The position numbers and the translations under genes are program-made. The notes below the pieces were generated by a model. That model had not been told where the DNA came from, ran no database searches, and saw nothing but the letters and a program-made list of their open reading frames with translations. 8,737 nt of DNA from the NCBI GenBank assembly GCA_002368865.1, contig DFDT01000176.1, positions 1-8,737 on the forward strand, given 5' to 3'. This document shows, piece by piece, positions 1-6,037 of this stretch (positions are counted from its first letter, which is position 1; every line of letters starts with the position of its first letter). This DNA is from Lachnospiraceae bacterium UBA3821. Lineage in GTDB: Bacteria; Bacillota; Clostridia; Lachnospirales; Lachnospiraceae.

Positions 1-500
1 CCTTCCTGCCAGAGGAACTCTCTGGAACGCAGGAACGGCCTGGTTTCTTTCTCCCAGCGCACCACCGAACACCACTGATTATATACTCTGGGCAGATCCC
101 TGTAGGAGTGCACATCATTTTTATAAAAATCACAAAACAGGGTCTCAGAAGTGGGACGCACGCATAACTTCTCCTGCAGAGGCTGTGATCCGCCGATAGT
201 CACCCATGCGGCCTCCGGCGCAAAGCCTTCCACATGATCCTTCTCCTTCTGCAGCAGAGACTCCGGAATAAACATGGGCAGATATACATTCTCCACCCCC
301 GTCGCCTTGAATCTGTCATCCAGCTGCCTCTGGATCAGCTCCCAGATCGCATAGCCCGCAGGCTTGATCACCATACAGCCCTTGACGGAAGTGTAATCAA
401 TCAGCTCCGCCTTCTTCACCACATCCGTATACCACTGCGCGAAATCCTCCTCCATGGAAGTGATCGCTTCTACCATTTTCTTTGCTTCTTTTTCTGCCAT
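1..500 (-). CDS. proS: Prolyl-tRNA synthetase, archaeal/eukaryote-like type, N-terminal 166 codons (3' end outside window)
   Basis: Cytoplasmic class II aminoacyl-tRNA synthetase that charges tRNA-Pro with proline. Reading the minus strand by hand gives [20 protein letters not shown] at the N-terminus, then the motif-1 region ([17 protein letters not shown], about residues 47-63), the RPTSET active-site loop and the start of motif 2 ([15 protein letters not shown]) at the window edge. These motifs, and the absence of the bacterial-type N-terminal arrangement, match the archaeal/eukaryote-like ProRS class found in many Clostridia. The start at 500 is set by AGGAG eight bases upstream. About a third of the usual length is visible. 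Expression should be controlled by the T-box leader at 610-906, which is specific for uncharged tRNA. The family call is confident. The subclass is inferred from motif style, since the insertion domain region cannot be fully compared. Confidence 0.95.
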   Translation of the reverse strand, partial: MAEKEAKKMVEAITSMEEDFAQWYTDVVKKAELIDYTSVKGCMVIKPAGYAIWELIQRQLDDRFKATGVENVYLPMFIPESLLQKEKDHVEGFAPEAAWVTIGGSQPLQEKLCVRPTSETLFCDFYKNDVHSYRDLPRVYNQWCSVVRWEKETRPFLRSREFLWQE

Positions 501-533
501 GTCAGCTTCTCCTTTATTCTATAAAAAATACGA

Positions 534-609
534 GTAACTATTCAGAACCATTCGCAAAATCGCTGCTTTGCAGCTTTCCTTTTGCTCATATTTGGTTCTG
601 AACAGTGAC
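534..609 (-). repeat. Nested palindrome in the proS leader, between T-box terminator and ribosome binding site
   Basis: Outer arms 534-550 and 593-609 pair over 17 positions with one mismatch and one G-U wobble; the inner ten bases (541-550 with 593-602, TTCAGAACCA and its complement) are perfect. Inside lie two more complementary pairs, GCAAAA/TTTTGC (554-559 with 580-585) and GCTGC/GCAGC (562-566 with 570-574), so the whole 76 nt can fold as one long interrupted hairpin. It begins right after the terminator U-run and is not part of the canonical T-box. It could be a small dispersed palindromic (MITE or REP-like) element, or an mRNA-stabilising or processing hairpin. The sequence alone does not decide. 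Confidence 0.7.
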
Positions 610-656
610 AAAAAACGCCGGGACTCCGCTCCCGACTAGGGACCGAAGACTCGGCG
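610..656 (-). terminator. proS: T-box intrinsic terminator of the proS leader
   Basis: On the minus strand a GC-rich hairpin is followed by six T residues (610-615). The outer CGCCG/CGGCG pair (652-656 with 616-620) abuts the U-run, and a local CGGGA/TCCCG stem (loop GCGGAG) sits inside. The 5' arm overlaps the ACCGCC end of the T-box sequence, so terminator and antiterminator are mutually exclusive, as expected for this riboswitch class. Confidence 0.8.
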
Positions 657-906
657 GTACCACCCTGATTGACACAAAAAGACAACCGACATGTATCCGC
701 ATGTCTGCCCCTTCCTGTCCGACTCTTACGCCCGTAACGCAGGCTGCGCCGTACTTTCACCGATTGCCTGCATCCGCAACACGGTCTCGCACAGAACTCC
801 GGGGCAGGTTCCGATCTTTTCACACAAGAGCTCGCACCTCCCGCCCTCTCTCTGTAATGCTCCAAAACCGTACTGTTCCCCATCATCGTCATGATCACAT
901 TTCTTT
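610..906 (-). promoter_or_regulatory. proS: T-box leader (tRNA-Pro-sensing riboswitch) upstream of proS
   Basis: The conserved T-box sequence AGGGTGGTACCGCC lies at 666-653 on the minus strand. Its TGGT is complementary to an ACCA acceptor end, which fits a tRNA-Pro with discriminator A. Stem I has a nine-pair base (863-871 with 781-789, two G-U wobbles), then ACAGA/TCTGT and a distal GGGC-GGGAGGT/ACCTGCCC helix. The 3' side of the presumed specifier loop contains overlapping CCC and CCG proline codons. Uncharged tRNA-Pro would stabilise the antiterminator and allow transcription into proS; charged tRNA would lead to termination at 610-656. The ORFs that can be drawn across this stretch are chance readings of a structured RNA. 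Confidence 0.93.
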
Positions 907-912
907 CGGTTA

Positions 913-941
913 AGTGTAGTGCAAATCCCACAGTTTGTCAA
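913..941 (-). promoter_or_regulatory. proS: Sigma-A-type promoter of the T-box/proS transcript
   Basis: A perfect TTGACA -35 box (936-941) is separated by 17 bp from TACACT (913-918; four of six consensus positions). Predicted initiation is near 906, just upstream of the T-box Stem I. It lies after the stop of the Uma2 gene, so proS has its own promoter. Confidence 0.8.
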
Positions 942-974
942 GAAATTTCATGTGCGCATCTACACTATAAACCG

Positions 975-1679
975 CTACTCATACAAAAAACGGCATTGCT
1001 CATAAATCTCCGCAAAGTCTACCTCACACCTGTTTTCCCATATTCCGACAGGCACCCTGTCTGCAAAGGTATATTTCACCGGTGCCACGTCCGCATCTGC
1101 CGCATTTTTTTCAAAAAGATATGCCCACACCTTCTTTTTTTCGGGGAATACGATCCAATACTCGCGAACCCCGGCCTGTCGGTATTTTACAAGCTTCAAC
1201 TGTGTATCCATCTTTTCATTTCCCGGTGATACAATCTCTATTATGAGATCCGGTGCGCCAACCGCCCTCTTTTTTGTAAGCTTATCCCTGTCACACACCA
1301 CAAAAACATCCGGTACCACCATCGTTTTATCATCACAAAATAACTGCACGTCAGCGGGCGCTACAAACGGTACGCAATTGCCGCCATTTTTTTCTATGAA
1401 ATTTTCAAATACATTTCCTATTTTCATAGAAATTCTCTGATGGATCAAGGTTGGCGATGCCATGTCATAGAACACGCCCTCTATCATTTCCACCCTTCTG
1501 CCCTCCGGCAGTGCCAAGTAGTCCTTCAACGTCTTTTGTGCTTTCTCTGGTCTTTCTTTGGGCTGCGGCACCAGCTGCAGATATGACTCCACCTCATATG
1601 CAGGCGCGCCGTCTCCTACTCCGTGAATTATTTTATCTTTACTGCTTTCGTTCGATATATCATTATGGTCTTTCCCCAT
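975..1679 (-). CDS. Uma2 family (DUF820) PD-(D/E)XK nuclease-fold protein
   Basis: A 234-aa protein of the Uma2/DUF820 family, a restriction-endonuclease-like fold of largely unknown role. Visible family marks are TLKDYLALPEGRRVEMIEGV (residues 50-69), APADVQLF (107-114), PDVFVVCD (123-130; D124), PDLIIEIVSP (143-152; E148) and KLVKYRQAGVREYWIV (162-177; K162/K165). Together these give the expected acidic pair plus downstream lysine, so the nuclease core appears intact. Residues 1-49 form a polar N-terminal extension before the usual family start; its role is unknown. The start at 1679 has AGGAGG six bases upstream. The gene follows the preceding membrane-protein gene by 27 bp and is probably the last gene of the operon from 5895-5924. 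No convincing terminator follows it. DNA cleavage is a family-level inference, not shown here. Confidence 0.88.
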   Translation of the reverse strand: MGKDHNDISNESSKDKIIHGVGDGAPAYEVESYLQLVPQPKERPEKAQKTLKDYLALPEGRRVEMIEGVFYDMASPTLIHQRISMKIGNVFENFIEKNGGNCVPFVAPADVQLFCDDKTMVVPDVFVVCDRDKLTKKRAVGAPDLIIEIVSPGNEKMDTQLKLVKYRQAGVREYWIVFPEKKKVWAYLFEKNAADADVAPVKYTFADRVPVGIWENRCEVDFAEIYEQCRFLYE

Positions 1680-1706
1680 AGAAATCCTCCTCGTATAATA
1701 GTTAAA

Positions 1707-2039
1707 CTACTTCCACCTCTCGAACGGATTGACCGCCAGACCTTTCATTATTTCAAGAAACCAGTTTGGCCGGTAAGTCTCCGCAGATGACACATATTTT
1801 GCATCCGGATCATTGATCTCATAATAACTCATGGTGTGCTCCAGCAGCTCGCTGTCCGAGGTCCGGCGCGTTTGGGAAGAAAGCATCACCGCCACATAAT
1901 TGATCAGCATGGCAGCGATCAACGCAACCAATGCATTACACACATACCTGCCCATTCCGCCTATGCAGAAGGCCATCATAACAGCCAAACCAAGCGCCGC
2001 CAAGAGGCGGATCATCTTTCGTCTATTTTTATCTGCCAT
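1707..2039 (-). CDS. Small membrane protein: TPM-protein paralogue that has lost its TPM domain
   Basis: A 110-aa protein paralogous to the C-terminal part of the TPM protein at 3504-4238. Residues 31-65 align with residues 180-214 of that protein with 20 of 35 identical, sharing CNA..AL...AMLIN in the membrane segment; both tails carry ETY.P. The N-terminus (basic, then hydrophobic at about residues 10-28) corresponds to the signal region of the longer protein, and the roughly 150 residues between, holding the TPM domain, are missing. The hydrophobic stretch at 10-28 and helix at 33-52 could form a hairpin. The start at 2039 has GGGGAGGGG just upstream and overlaps the preceding gene by 11 nt, exactly as in the upstream module. 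A longer reading from 2120 would run through the coding sequence of the preceding gene and lacks support. Function unknown. Confidence 0.8.
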   Translation of the reverse strand: MADKNRRKMIRLLAALGLAVMMAFCIGGMGRYVCNALVALIAAMLINYVAVMLSSQTRRTSDSELLEHTMSYYEINDPDAKYVSSAETYRPNWFLEIMKGLAVNPFERWK

Positions 2040-3450
2040 CTTCTTCCCCTCCCCGTCTTTCAAACTGCGGAAGCGGCCTGGACGCCAGCAGATTATGTCT
2101 GCCGATGATCTCCATGACATCCCAGCCCATAAGCATCAGGATCGCTGCTGCCGCCGCATAATAATAAAAAGCCAACGCCGGTTGGCACACCATGATCAGG
2201 ATCGCCGCTAAAATCCCGATGGCAGACTTCCACGTTACTGCCAATACATCTCCTACTGTCAGAGGAACTGCCGGAACCGCGAACTTACCGGGTTTTCTTT
2301 CTCTTCTCACCCCGATATCCAGATAGCGTCCGCTGCCCTTGTCATCCTTGTAATCTTCCTTAGCCCGCAGCTGCTTTTGCTGTTTCACCGAGAAAAACGC
2401 ACAGATTCCTGCCAGCACTCCCGCTGTCACCAGCATGACAGCGGGCTGCAGATTGCCCGCCAGACTCAATAATCCAAACAAAGGGAGTGCCAACAGCACA
2501 GATCCCATAAAATAGCGATTTACATCCACAGGGATGTCTCCCGCCGCTTTTCCTGTCTGACCGTTGATGACTACATAACTTACCCTGTCCTTATCCCGGT
2601 ACGTCAGAAACCACACCGGAAACAAGGCCAGCTCTTTATAGATTTCATTTGGGCGCAGATCATCCGACATATCTCCCAGTGTGTACTTCTCGAAGATCGG
2701 TTCCTTTGCAAAACGCTTATACAGCTCATATTGCATGATATCCGAGACATCCGATTCATACAATTCCGGCGGCACATCATCCACATCCGCGTAAAAACCG
2801 CTCAGGTAAGACGGCGTGAACCGTTTAATATCCAGCCACACAAAAGGCGCGATCGCATTGCTCAGACGGTCTGAAAAACTGCTGGAGGCGTCAAAGGCAA
2901 GCCACTTGCACTCCGCCTTTACATGGCCCTGCAGCCAGGAATACATGGTCACATCATAATTCACATTCCGAACATACTGTGACGCGCTCTGCCTGGCCCG
3001 CCCGTACTTCGCCGCAGTGTACACCCAGTAGGGCATATAGATACTGCGCATACGGGAAATATGCGCCTCCTCCCGCATCTGACCAGGTGCATACCAAGCG
3101 TGCTTCATCATTTTCCGATAAATGTCCCTGCAATCCTCCTTCGTCTTTTGGAACGGAATAATATAGCGGGGACGACGCAGATTGCTGACACGGCTCTGTA
3201 AGATCGTTGAGCTGCCGCAAAAACTGCAGAAAGTTGCCGCCGTCGTATCATCACTCACCAGCTGCCCGCCGCACTGGGGGCAGGTAAACACCGTGATCTC
3301 GTAATCACCCTCCTGTATCGTCTGCTCCTCAGCGTCCTGCTCCTTTTGGAATGCATAAGGATCCATTTTGGTGTCACAGCGGTCACACAAGAGCATTTGC
3401 GTTTTTATGTCAAATTTTAAGTTTGCATTACAATTCGGACATTCATACAC
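2029..3450 (-). CDS. Double-zinc-ribbon membrane protein, short paralogue (473 aa)
   Basis: Two CxxC...CxxC zinc ribbons at the N-terminus (C4, C7, C22, C25; then C57, C60, C75, C78) precede a soluble middle domain (about 95-310) with YMPYW (138-142) and PVWFLTYRDKD...VINGQTGKAAG (278-304). About four hydrophobic segments follow (313-332, 336-354, 408-422, 424-443) and a charged tail RRGGEEDGR. The protein is collinear with the 544-aa protein at 4228-5862 but lacks about 65 residues carrying two membrane segments. It starts with GTG at 3450: GTG-TAT-GAA aligns with the paralogue's ATG-TAC-GAA, and GGAGG lies nine bases upstream. Databases often name such proteins after PriA or TFIIB because of the ribbons; no helicase motifs are present. 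The likely role is a cytosolic zinc-ribbon sensor or scaffold at the membrane, which is an inference. Confidence 0.88.
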   Translation of the reverse strand: MYECPNCNANLKFDIKTQMLLCDRCDTKMDPYAFQKEQDAEEQTIQEGDYEITVFTCPQCGGQLVSDDTTAATFCSFCGSSTILQSRVSNLRRPRYIIPFQKTKEDCRDIYRKMMKHAWYAPGQMREEAHISRMRSIYMPYWVYTAAKYGRARQSASQYVRNVNYDVTMYSWLQGHVKAECKWLAFDASSSFSDRLSNAIAPFVWLDIKRFTPSYLSGFYADVDDVPPELYESDVSDIMQYELYKRFAKEPIFEKYTLGDMSDDLRPNEIYKELALFPVWFLTYRDKDRVSYVVINGQTGKAAGDIPVDVNRYFMGSVLLALPLFGLLSLAGNLQPAVMLVTAGVLAGICAFFSVKQQKQLRAKEDYKDDKGSGRYLDIGVRRERKPGKFAVPAVPLTVGDVLAVTWKSAIGILAAILIMVCQPALAFYYYAAAAAILMLMGWDVMEIIGRHNLLASRPLPQFERRGGEEDGR

Positions 3451-3503
3451 GTTTGTTTTCCTCCGCCGGATAACTCATGTTGTCTCTGCTCTCCTATATT
3501 TTC

Positions 3504-4238
3504 TCACCGCTTCGACCGCGGGTGGTATGTCTCCGTCCTTGTCAGATATTCAATCAGAACCTCTCCGTGCCTGGAATATCCGATCACATTGTCCATCAGT
3601 TCCTGTTCCGAAGTCTTCTGCATCTGTGACAGACGCTCCACTAACACGAAATTGATCAGCATCGCGATGATCAGCGCCAGCATGGCATTGCAGGCATATT
3701 TCACCGGAAGTGCCTTTCGTGCCTGCTCCACCCTGGCGGACACTTGCTCAAAGGCATACTTCGGCGGGGTGATTGCCTGCCCGTTCTGGGCAAATGCATT
3801 CGTTGCGGACGTGGAGATTGTCTTTGCCAGTTTCTTATCGATGATCCTCTCCATCTTTCCCCCGCAGCGGACCTTGAAGGTACCGCTTCCCAGATCCAGC
3901 AGCACCAGGACGCCGCTATCGGCGGATATCGAAGCACCGTACTGTATCTCCGCGTATTTATTCGCACCAAAAGTACCGCTGGACGTTACGGTCTTGTACA
4001 CAGCCTGCCCATATCTTGTGATCGGCTCCATGATCTGCAGAAGCTCCTCTTTGTCCTCCTCGGACAGCGTATTCCTCTCATCCATGATGATCGCCTGATA
4101 CCCGGTAGAGGGATTCGTATAAAATACGTTTTCTGTCTGCGCTGCCTCCGCCTGCATGCTTCCCGGCTCCGCAGCCTGCACCGTCAGTCCGCACAAAAGC
4201 ACCGCCAACAGGATTGTCATCCCTATTTTATTTCCCAT
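3504..4238 (-). CDS. Membrane-anchored TPM-domain protein (244 aa)
   Basis: Residues 1-23 form a signal peptide or N-terminal anchor (MGNKIGMTILLAVLLCGLTV, then QAAE). Residues 45-155 resemble a divergent TPM (TPM_phosphatase/DUF477) domain: DERNTLSEEDKEELLQIM is the typical first helix and SGVLVLLDLGSGTFKVRCGG (108-127) with the following ER.ID.KLAKTI the typical strand and helix. One transmembrane helix lies at 182-200, then a 44-residue cytoplasmic tail ending ETYHPRSKR. The domain should face the cell exterior. TPM proteins are linked to membrane-protein quality control and envelope functions; no activity can be assigned. ATG codons at 4241 and 4238 are both possible. I prefer 4238 because it aligns with the start of the 110-aa paralogue, gives the same 11-nt overlap with the upstream gene and has better spacing from AGGAGG. 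Confidence 0.85.
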   Translation of the reverse strand: MGNKIGMTILLAVLLCGLTVQAAEPGSMQAEAAQTENVFYTNPSTGYQAIIMDERNTLSEEDKEELLQIMEPITRYGQAVYKTVTSSGTFGANKYAEIQYGASISADSGVLVLLDLGSGTFKVRCGGKMERIIDKKLAKTISTSATNAFAQNGQAITPPKYAFEQVSARVEQARKALPVKYACNAMLALIIAMLINFVLVERLSQMQKTSEQELMDNVIGYSRHGEVLIEYLTRTETYHPRSKR

Positions 4239-5862
4239 CATTTTCCCCTCCTCTGCGTTTAAACTGGGGAAGCGGTCTCGTGGAGAGTATATTATGCTGC
4301 TCAATGAGCTCCAACGCATTCCACCCCATCAAAACCAGAATAGCAATGGCCGCCCCATAGTAAAACACCTCCGCGCGCGGTTGTAGGATCAGCACGATCA
4401 CCGCCAACAGTACGCCGATCCCGGGCTTGAGGATCGTAAAAACAGTCTCTTTTCCATCCAACAGCGCCTTTTCTTCCGCGGCACCGCCGAGCTGGAGCGA
4501 ACCGAACCGGAAATTTGCCTTGCCCATACCGGAGAACAGGATGGAAATGATCAGCACCGCGATCTCCGCCAAAAATTCCAACGAAGAATCTTCAAACAAA
4601 GCCGTCGTAAATCCATATACCCCCATCATGAGGATCACCATCACCAGCTGTGTCCGATCCATGGCCTGCTTCCTTTCGCTGACAGGCCCGCTTTTCCTGC
4701 CGATCACCAGATACCGCCCGCTGCCTTTATCATCCATATAGTCTTCCTTCGCCTTCAGCTTCCGCTTCTGCCCGATGGAAAGGAAAGCTCCTACTACCCC
4801 TAAAATACCCGCGAAGAAAACCATCGTCGACGCCTTCATGGCAAACAGCAGATTAAACAGGATAAATAAGGGTAATGCCAGCAACACGGACCCCATCACA
4901 AAGCGCTTTTTGTCTACCGGCACGGTTCCTGCCGCCTTTCCGGTCTGACCGTTGACCGCCATATAACTGACTCTGTCCTTGTAGCGATACGCCAGAAACC
5001 ACACCGGAAACATGGAAAGCCTGCCCTCCACCGTCTTTGGCCGCAGCGCATCATACATGCTGTCTCCTACGGTGAACCGTCTGCAGGTGGGATCCATCTC
5101 CATAGATCTGCCCGCTTCCGCAGCCACAATATCCTGTACATCTTCCTTATAGAGCTCCGGATCCACATCCTCCGCATCCGCATAAAATCCGCTTAAGAAC
5201 GCCGGTGTAAACTCCTTTGCCTCCGTCCAGTCAAACGGTGCGATGGCATTGCTGAGTGCATCCGAGAACGTGGAGGAAGCATCGTAATAAAAACCATTAT
5301 ATTTTTCCTCCACATCGCTGTGCAGACGATAAAGCGTATTGATCATGTAATCCCCGGACTGCCTGGATTCCTTGGCCCCAAAGGTCACCCTCTCTTCCAT
5401 CTCTGCCTTGTAGATCCAGTACGGCATATAGATACTGCGAAATCGGGAAATGTACTCCTTTTTTTTCAGTTCCCTGGGCGCAAAGAGCGCTCTGCGCATC
5501 ATATGGACATACGCCTGCTCGCAGTCCTCCCTGGTCTTCTTGAACGGAATGATGGAGGCCGGCCGCTTCTCCCTGCTGATCCGGCTGTCCAGAATGGTGG
5601 CACCGCCGCAGAAATTACAGAAAGTCGCCGCCGTATTGTCATCGCTGATCAGTTCACCGCCGCACTGGGGACAGGTAAATACCGTCACCTCATACTCCTG
5701 CTCCTCCCCCGTATACACGGTCTCTATGTCGGTACGCTCCTCGGCATCCCTGCTCTTATGAAATGCATAGGGATCCATCGAGGTGCCGCAGCGGTCGCAC
5801 AAAAGCATCTGCGTCGGAATATCAAATTTCAGATTCGCATTGCAATTCGGACATTCGTACAT
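4228..5862 (-). CDS. Double-zinc-ribbon multi-pass membrane protein (544 aa)
   Basis: First gene of the operon. Two zinc ribbons (C4/C7...C22/C25 and C64/C67...C82/C85) are joined by an acidic linker. A soluble middle domain (about 100-315) holds YMPYW (145-149), FTPAFLSGFYAD (218-229) and PVWFLAYRYKD with VNGQTGKAAG (286-312). Six hydrophobic segments follow (about 321-340, 345-363, 405-423, 430-445, 476-494, 497-515), and the tail RRGGENDGK also encodes the ribosome binding site of the next gene. The ribbons are expected in the cytosol. The partner gene for the TPM protein overlaps by 11 nt, suggesting the two are made in fixed ratio and act together. This pairing resembles ydjG-ydjH of Bacillus subtilis as I recall it. 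Start at 5862: GAGAGG with suitable spacing. Any PriA-helicase or TFIIB label would rest on the zinc ribbons only. Confidence 0.9.
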   Translation of the reverse strand: MYECPNCNANLKFDIPTQMLLCDRCGTSMDPYAFHKSRDAEERTDIETVYTGEEQEYEVTVFTCPQCGGELISDDNTAATFCNFCGGATILDSRISREKRPASIIPFKKTREDCEQAYVHMMRRALFAPRELKKKEYISRFRSIYMPYWIYKAEMEERVTFGAKESRQSGDYMINTLYRLHSDVEEKYNGFYYDASSTFSDALSNAIAPFDWTEAKEFTPAFLSGFYADAEDVDPELYKEDVQDIVAAEAGRSMEMDPTCRRFTVGDSMYDALRPKTVEGRLSMFPVWFLAYRYKDRVSYMAVNGQTGKAAGTVPVDKKRFVMGSVLLALPLFILFNLLFAMKASTMVFFAGILGVVGAFLSIGQKRKLKAKEDYMDDKGSGRYLVIGRKSGPVSERKQAMDRTQLVMVILMMGVYGFTTALFEDSSLEFLAEIAVLIISILFSGMGKANFRFGSLQLGGAAEEKALLDGKETVFTILKPGIGVLLAVIVLILQPRAEVFYYGAAIAILVLMGWNALELIEQHNILSTRPLPQFKRRGGENDGK

Positions 5863-5894
5863 AGGCTTTTCCTCTCAAAAAAAGATTTGCACCT

Positions 5895-5924
5895 ATTGTA
5901 CCACAAGTGCAGGGCTAAACTCAA
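5895..5924 (-). promoter_or_regulatory. Promoter of the zinc-ribbon/TPM operon
   Basis: On the minus strand, TTGAGT (5919-5924) and TACAAT (5895-5900) are spaced by 18 bp, and TGG directly before TACAAT gives an extended -10. It lies 33 bp upstream of the 544-aa gene's start. Its -35 box is 15 bp from the -35 box of the oppositely directed RluA-family gene promoter, so the two are back to back. No ECF-type (for example sigma-W-like) promoter was recognised. Confidence 0.72.
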
Positions 5925-5939
5925 TCACTGTTGCAAATA

Positions 5940-5969
5940 TTGACACCTGAATAGGACAAATGCTATATT
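5940..5969 (+). promoter_or_regulatory. Promoter of the RluA-family gene, with inverted repeat over the -10 box
   Basis: A perfect TTGACA (5940-5945), 18-bp spacer and TATATT (5964-5969, five of six) preceded by TGC form an extended -10 promoter. A perfect 7-bp inverted repeat, GACAAAT (5955-5961) and ATTTGTC (5972-5978), brackets the -10 box with a 10-bp centre and could be an operator. Confidence 0.78.
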
Positions 5970-5984
5970 TTATTTGTCATTACA

Positions 5985-6017
5985 ACATTCCGCCGAAAGA
6001 GGCGTTCCGTTGAATGT
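5985..6017 (+). other. Leader hairpin of the RluA-family gene
   Basis: ACATTC plus CGCC (5985-5994) can pair with GGCG (6001-6004) and GAATGT (6012-6017), giving ten pairs with a GAAAGA loop and a seven-base bulge on the 3' side. It would form close to the mRNA 5' end and sequesters the alternative ATG at 6014. No T-run follows, so it is not a terminator. Confidence 0.45.
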
Positions 6018-6037
6018 CGGAAAAATTTGGAGGTTTC

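Noticed and set aside
555..590. A 15-codon minus-strand frame starting MSKRKAAKQRFCEWF inside the palindrome
   Set aside because: No Shine-Dalgarno sequence, and the bases are explained by the nested hairpin.
542..931. A 129-codon minus-strand reading frame (and plus-strand frames at 605-913) across the proS leader
   Set aside because: The region is a T-box RNA with its own promoter and terminator; the frame has no ribosome binding site and the peptide is Cys/Arg-rich and not protein-like.
913..966. Inverted 7-mers AGTGTAG (913-919) and CTACACT (960-966) around the proS promoter
   Set aside because: The arms are 40 bases apart and one is simply the -10 box; chance is a sufficient explanation.
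3589..4098. A 169-codon plus-strand frame (and 3744-4262) opposite the TPM gene
   Set aside because: Shadow of the minus-strand gene; no ribosome binding site and no family resemblance.
3504..4319. Longer starts upstream of the TPM gene (4319) and of its short paralogue (2120)
   Set aside because: Both would extend through the coding sequence of the preceding gene, lack ribosome binding sites and would place charged residues before the signal region.
2029..5862. Annotation of the two zinc-ribbon proteins as PriA (primosomal helicase) or TFIIB
   Set aside because: Only the CxxC ribbons are shared. There are no Walker or helicase motifs, and both proteins end in several membrane segments.
5320..5943. 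A 207-codon plus-strand frame opposite the start of the 544-aa gene
   Set aside because: It runs through the operon promoter and its peptide is composition-biased; the opposite strand encodes a clear conserved protein.
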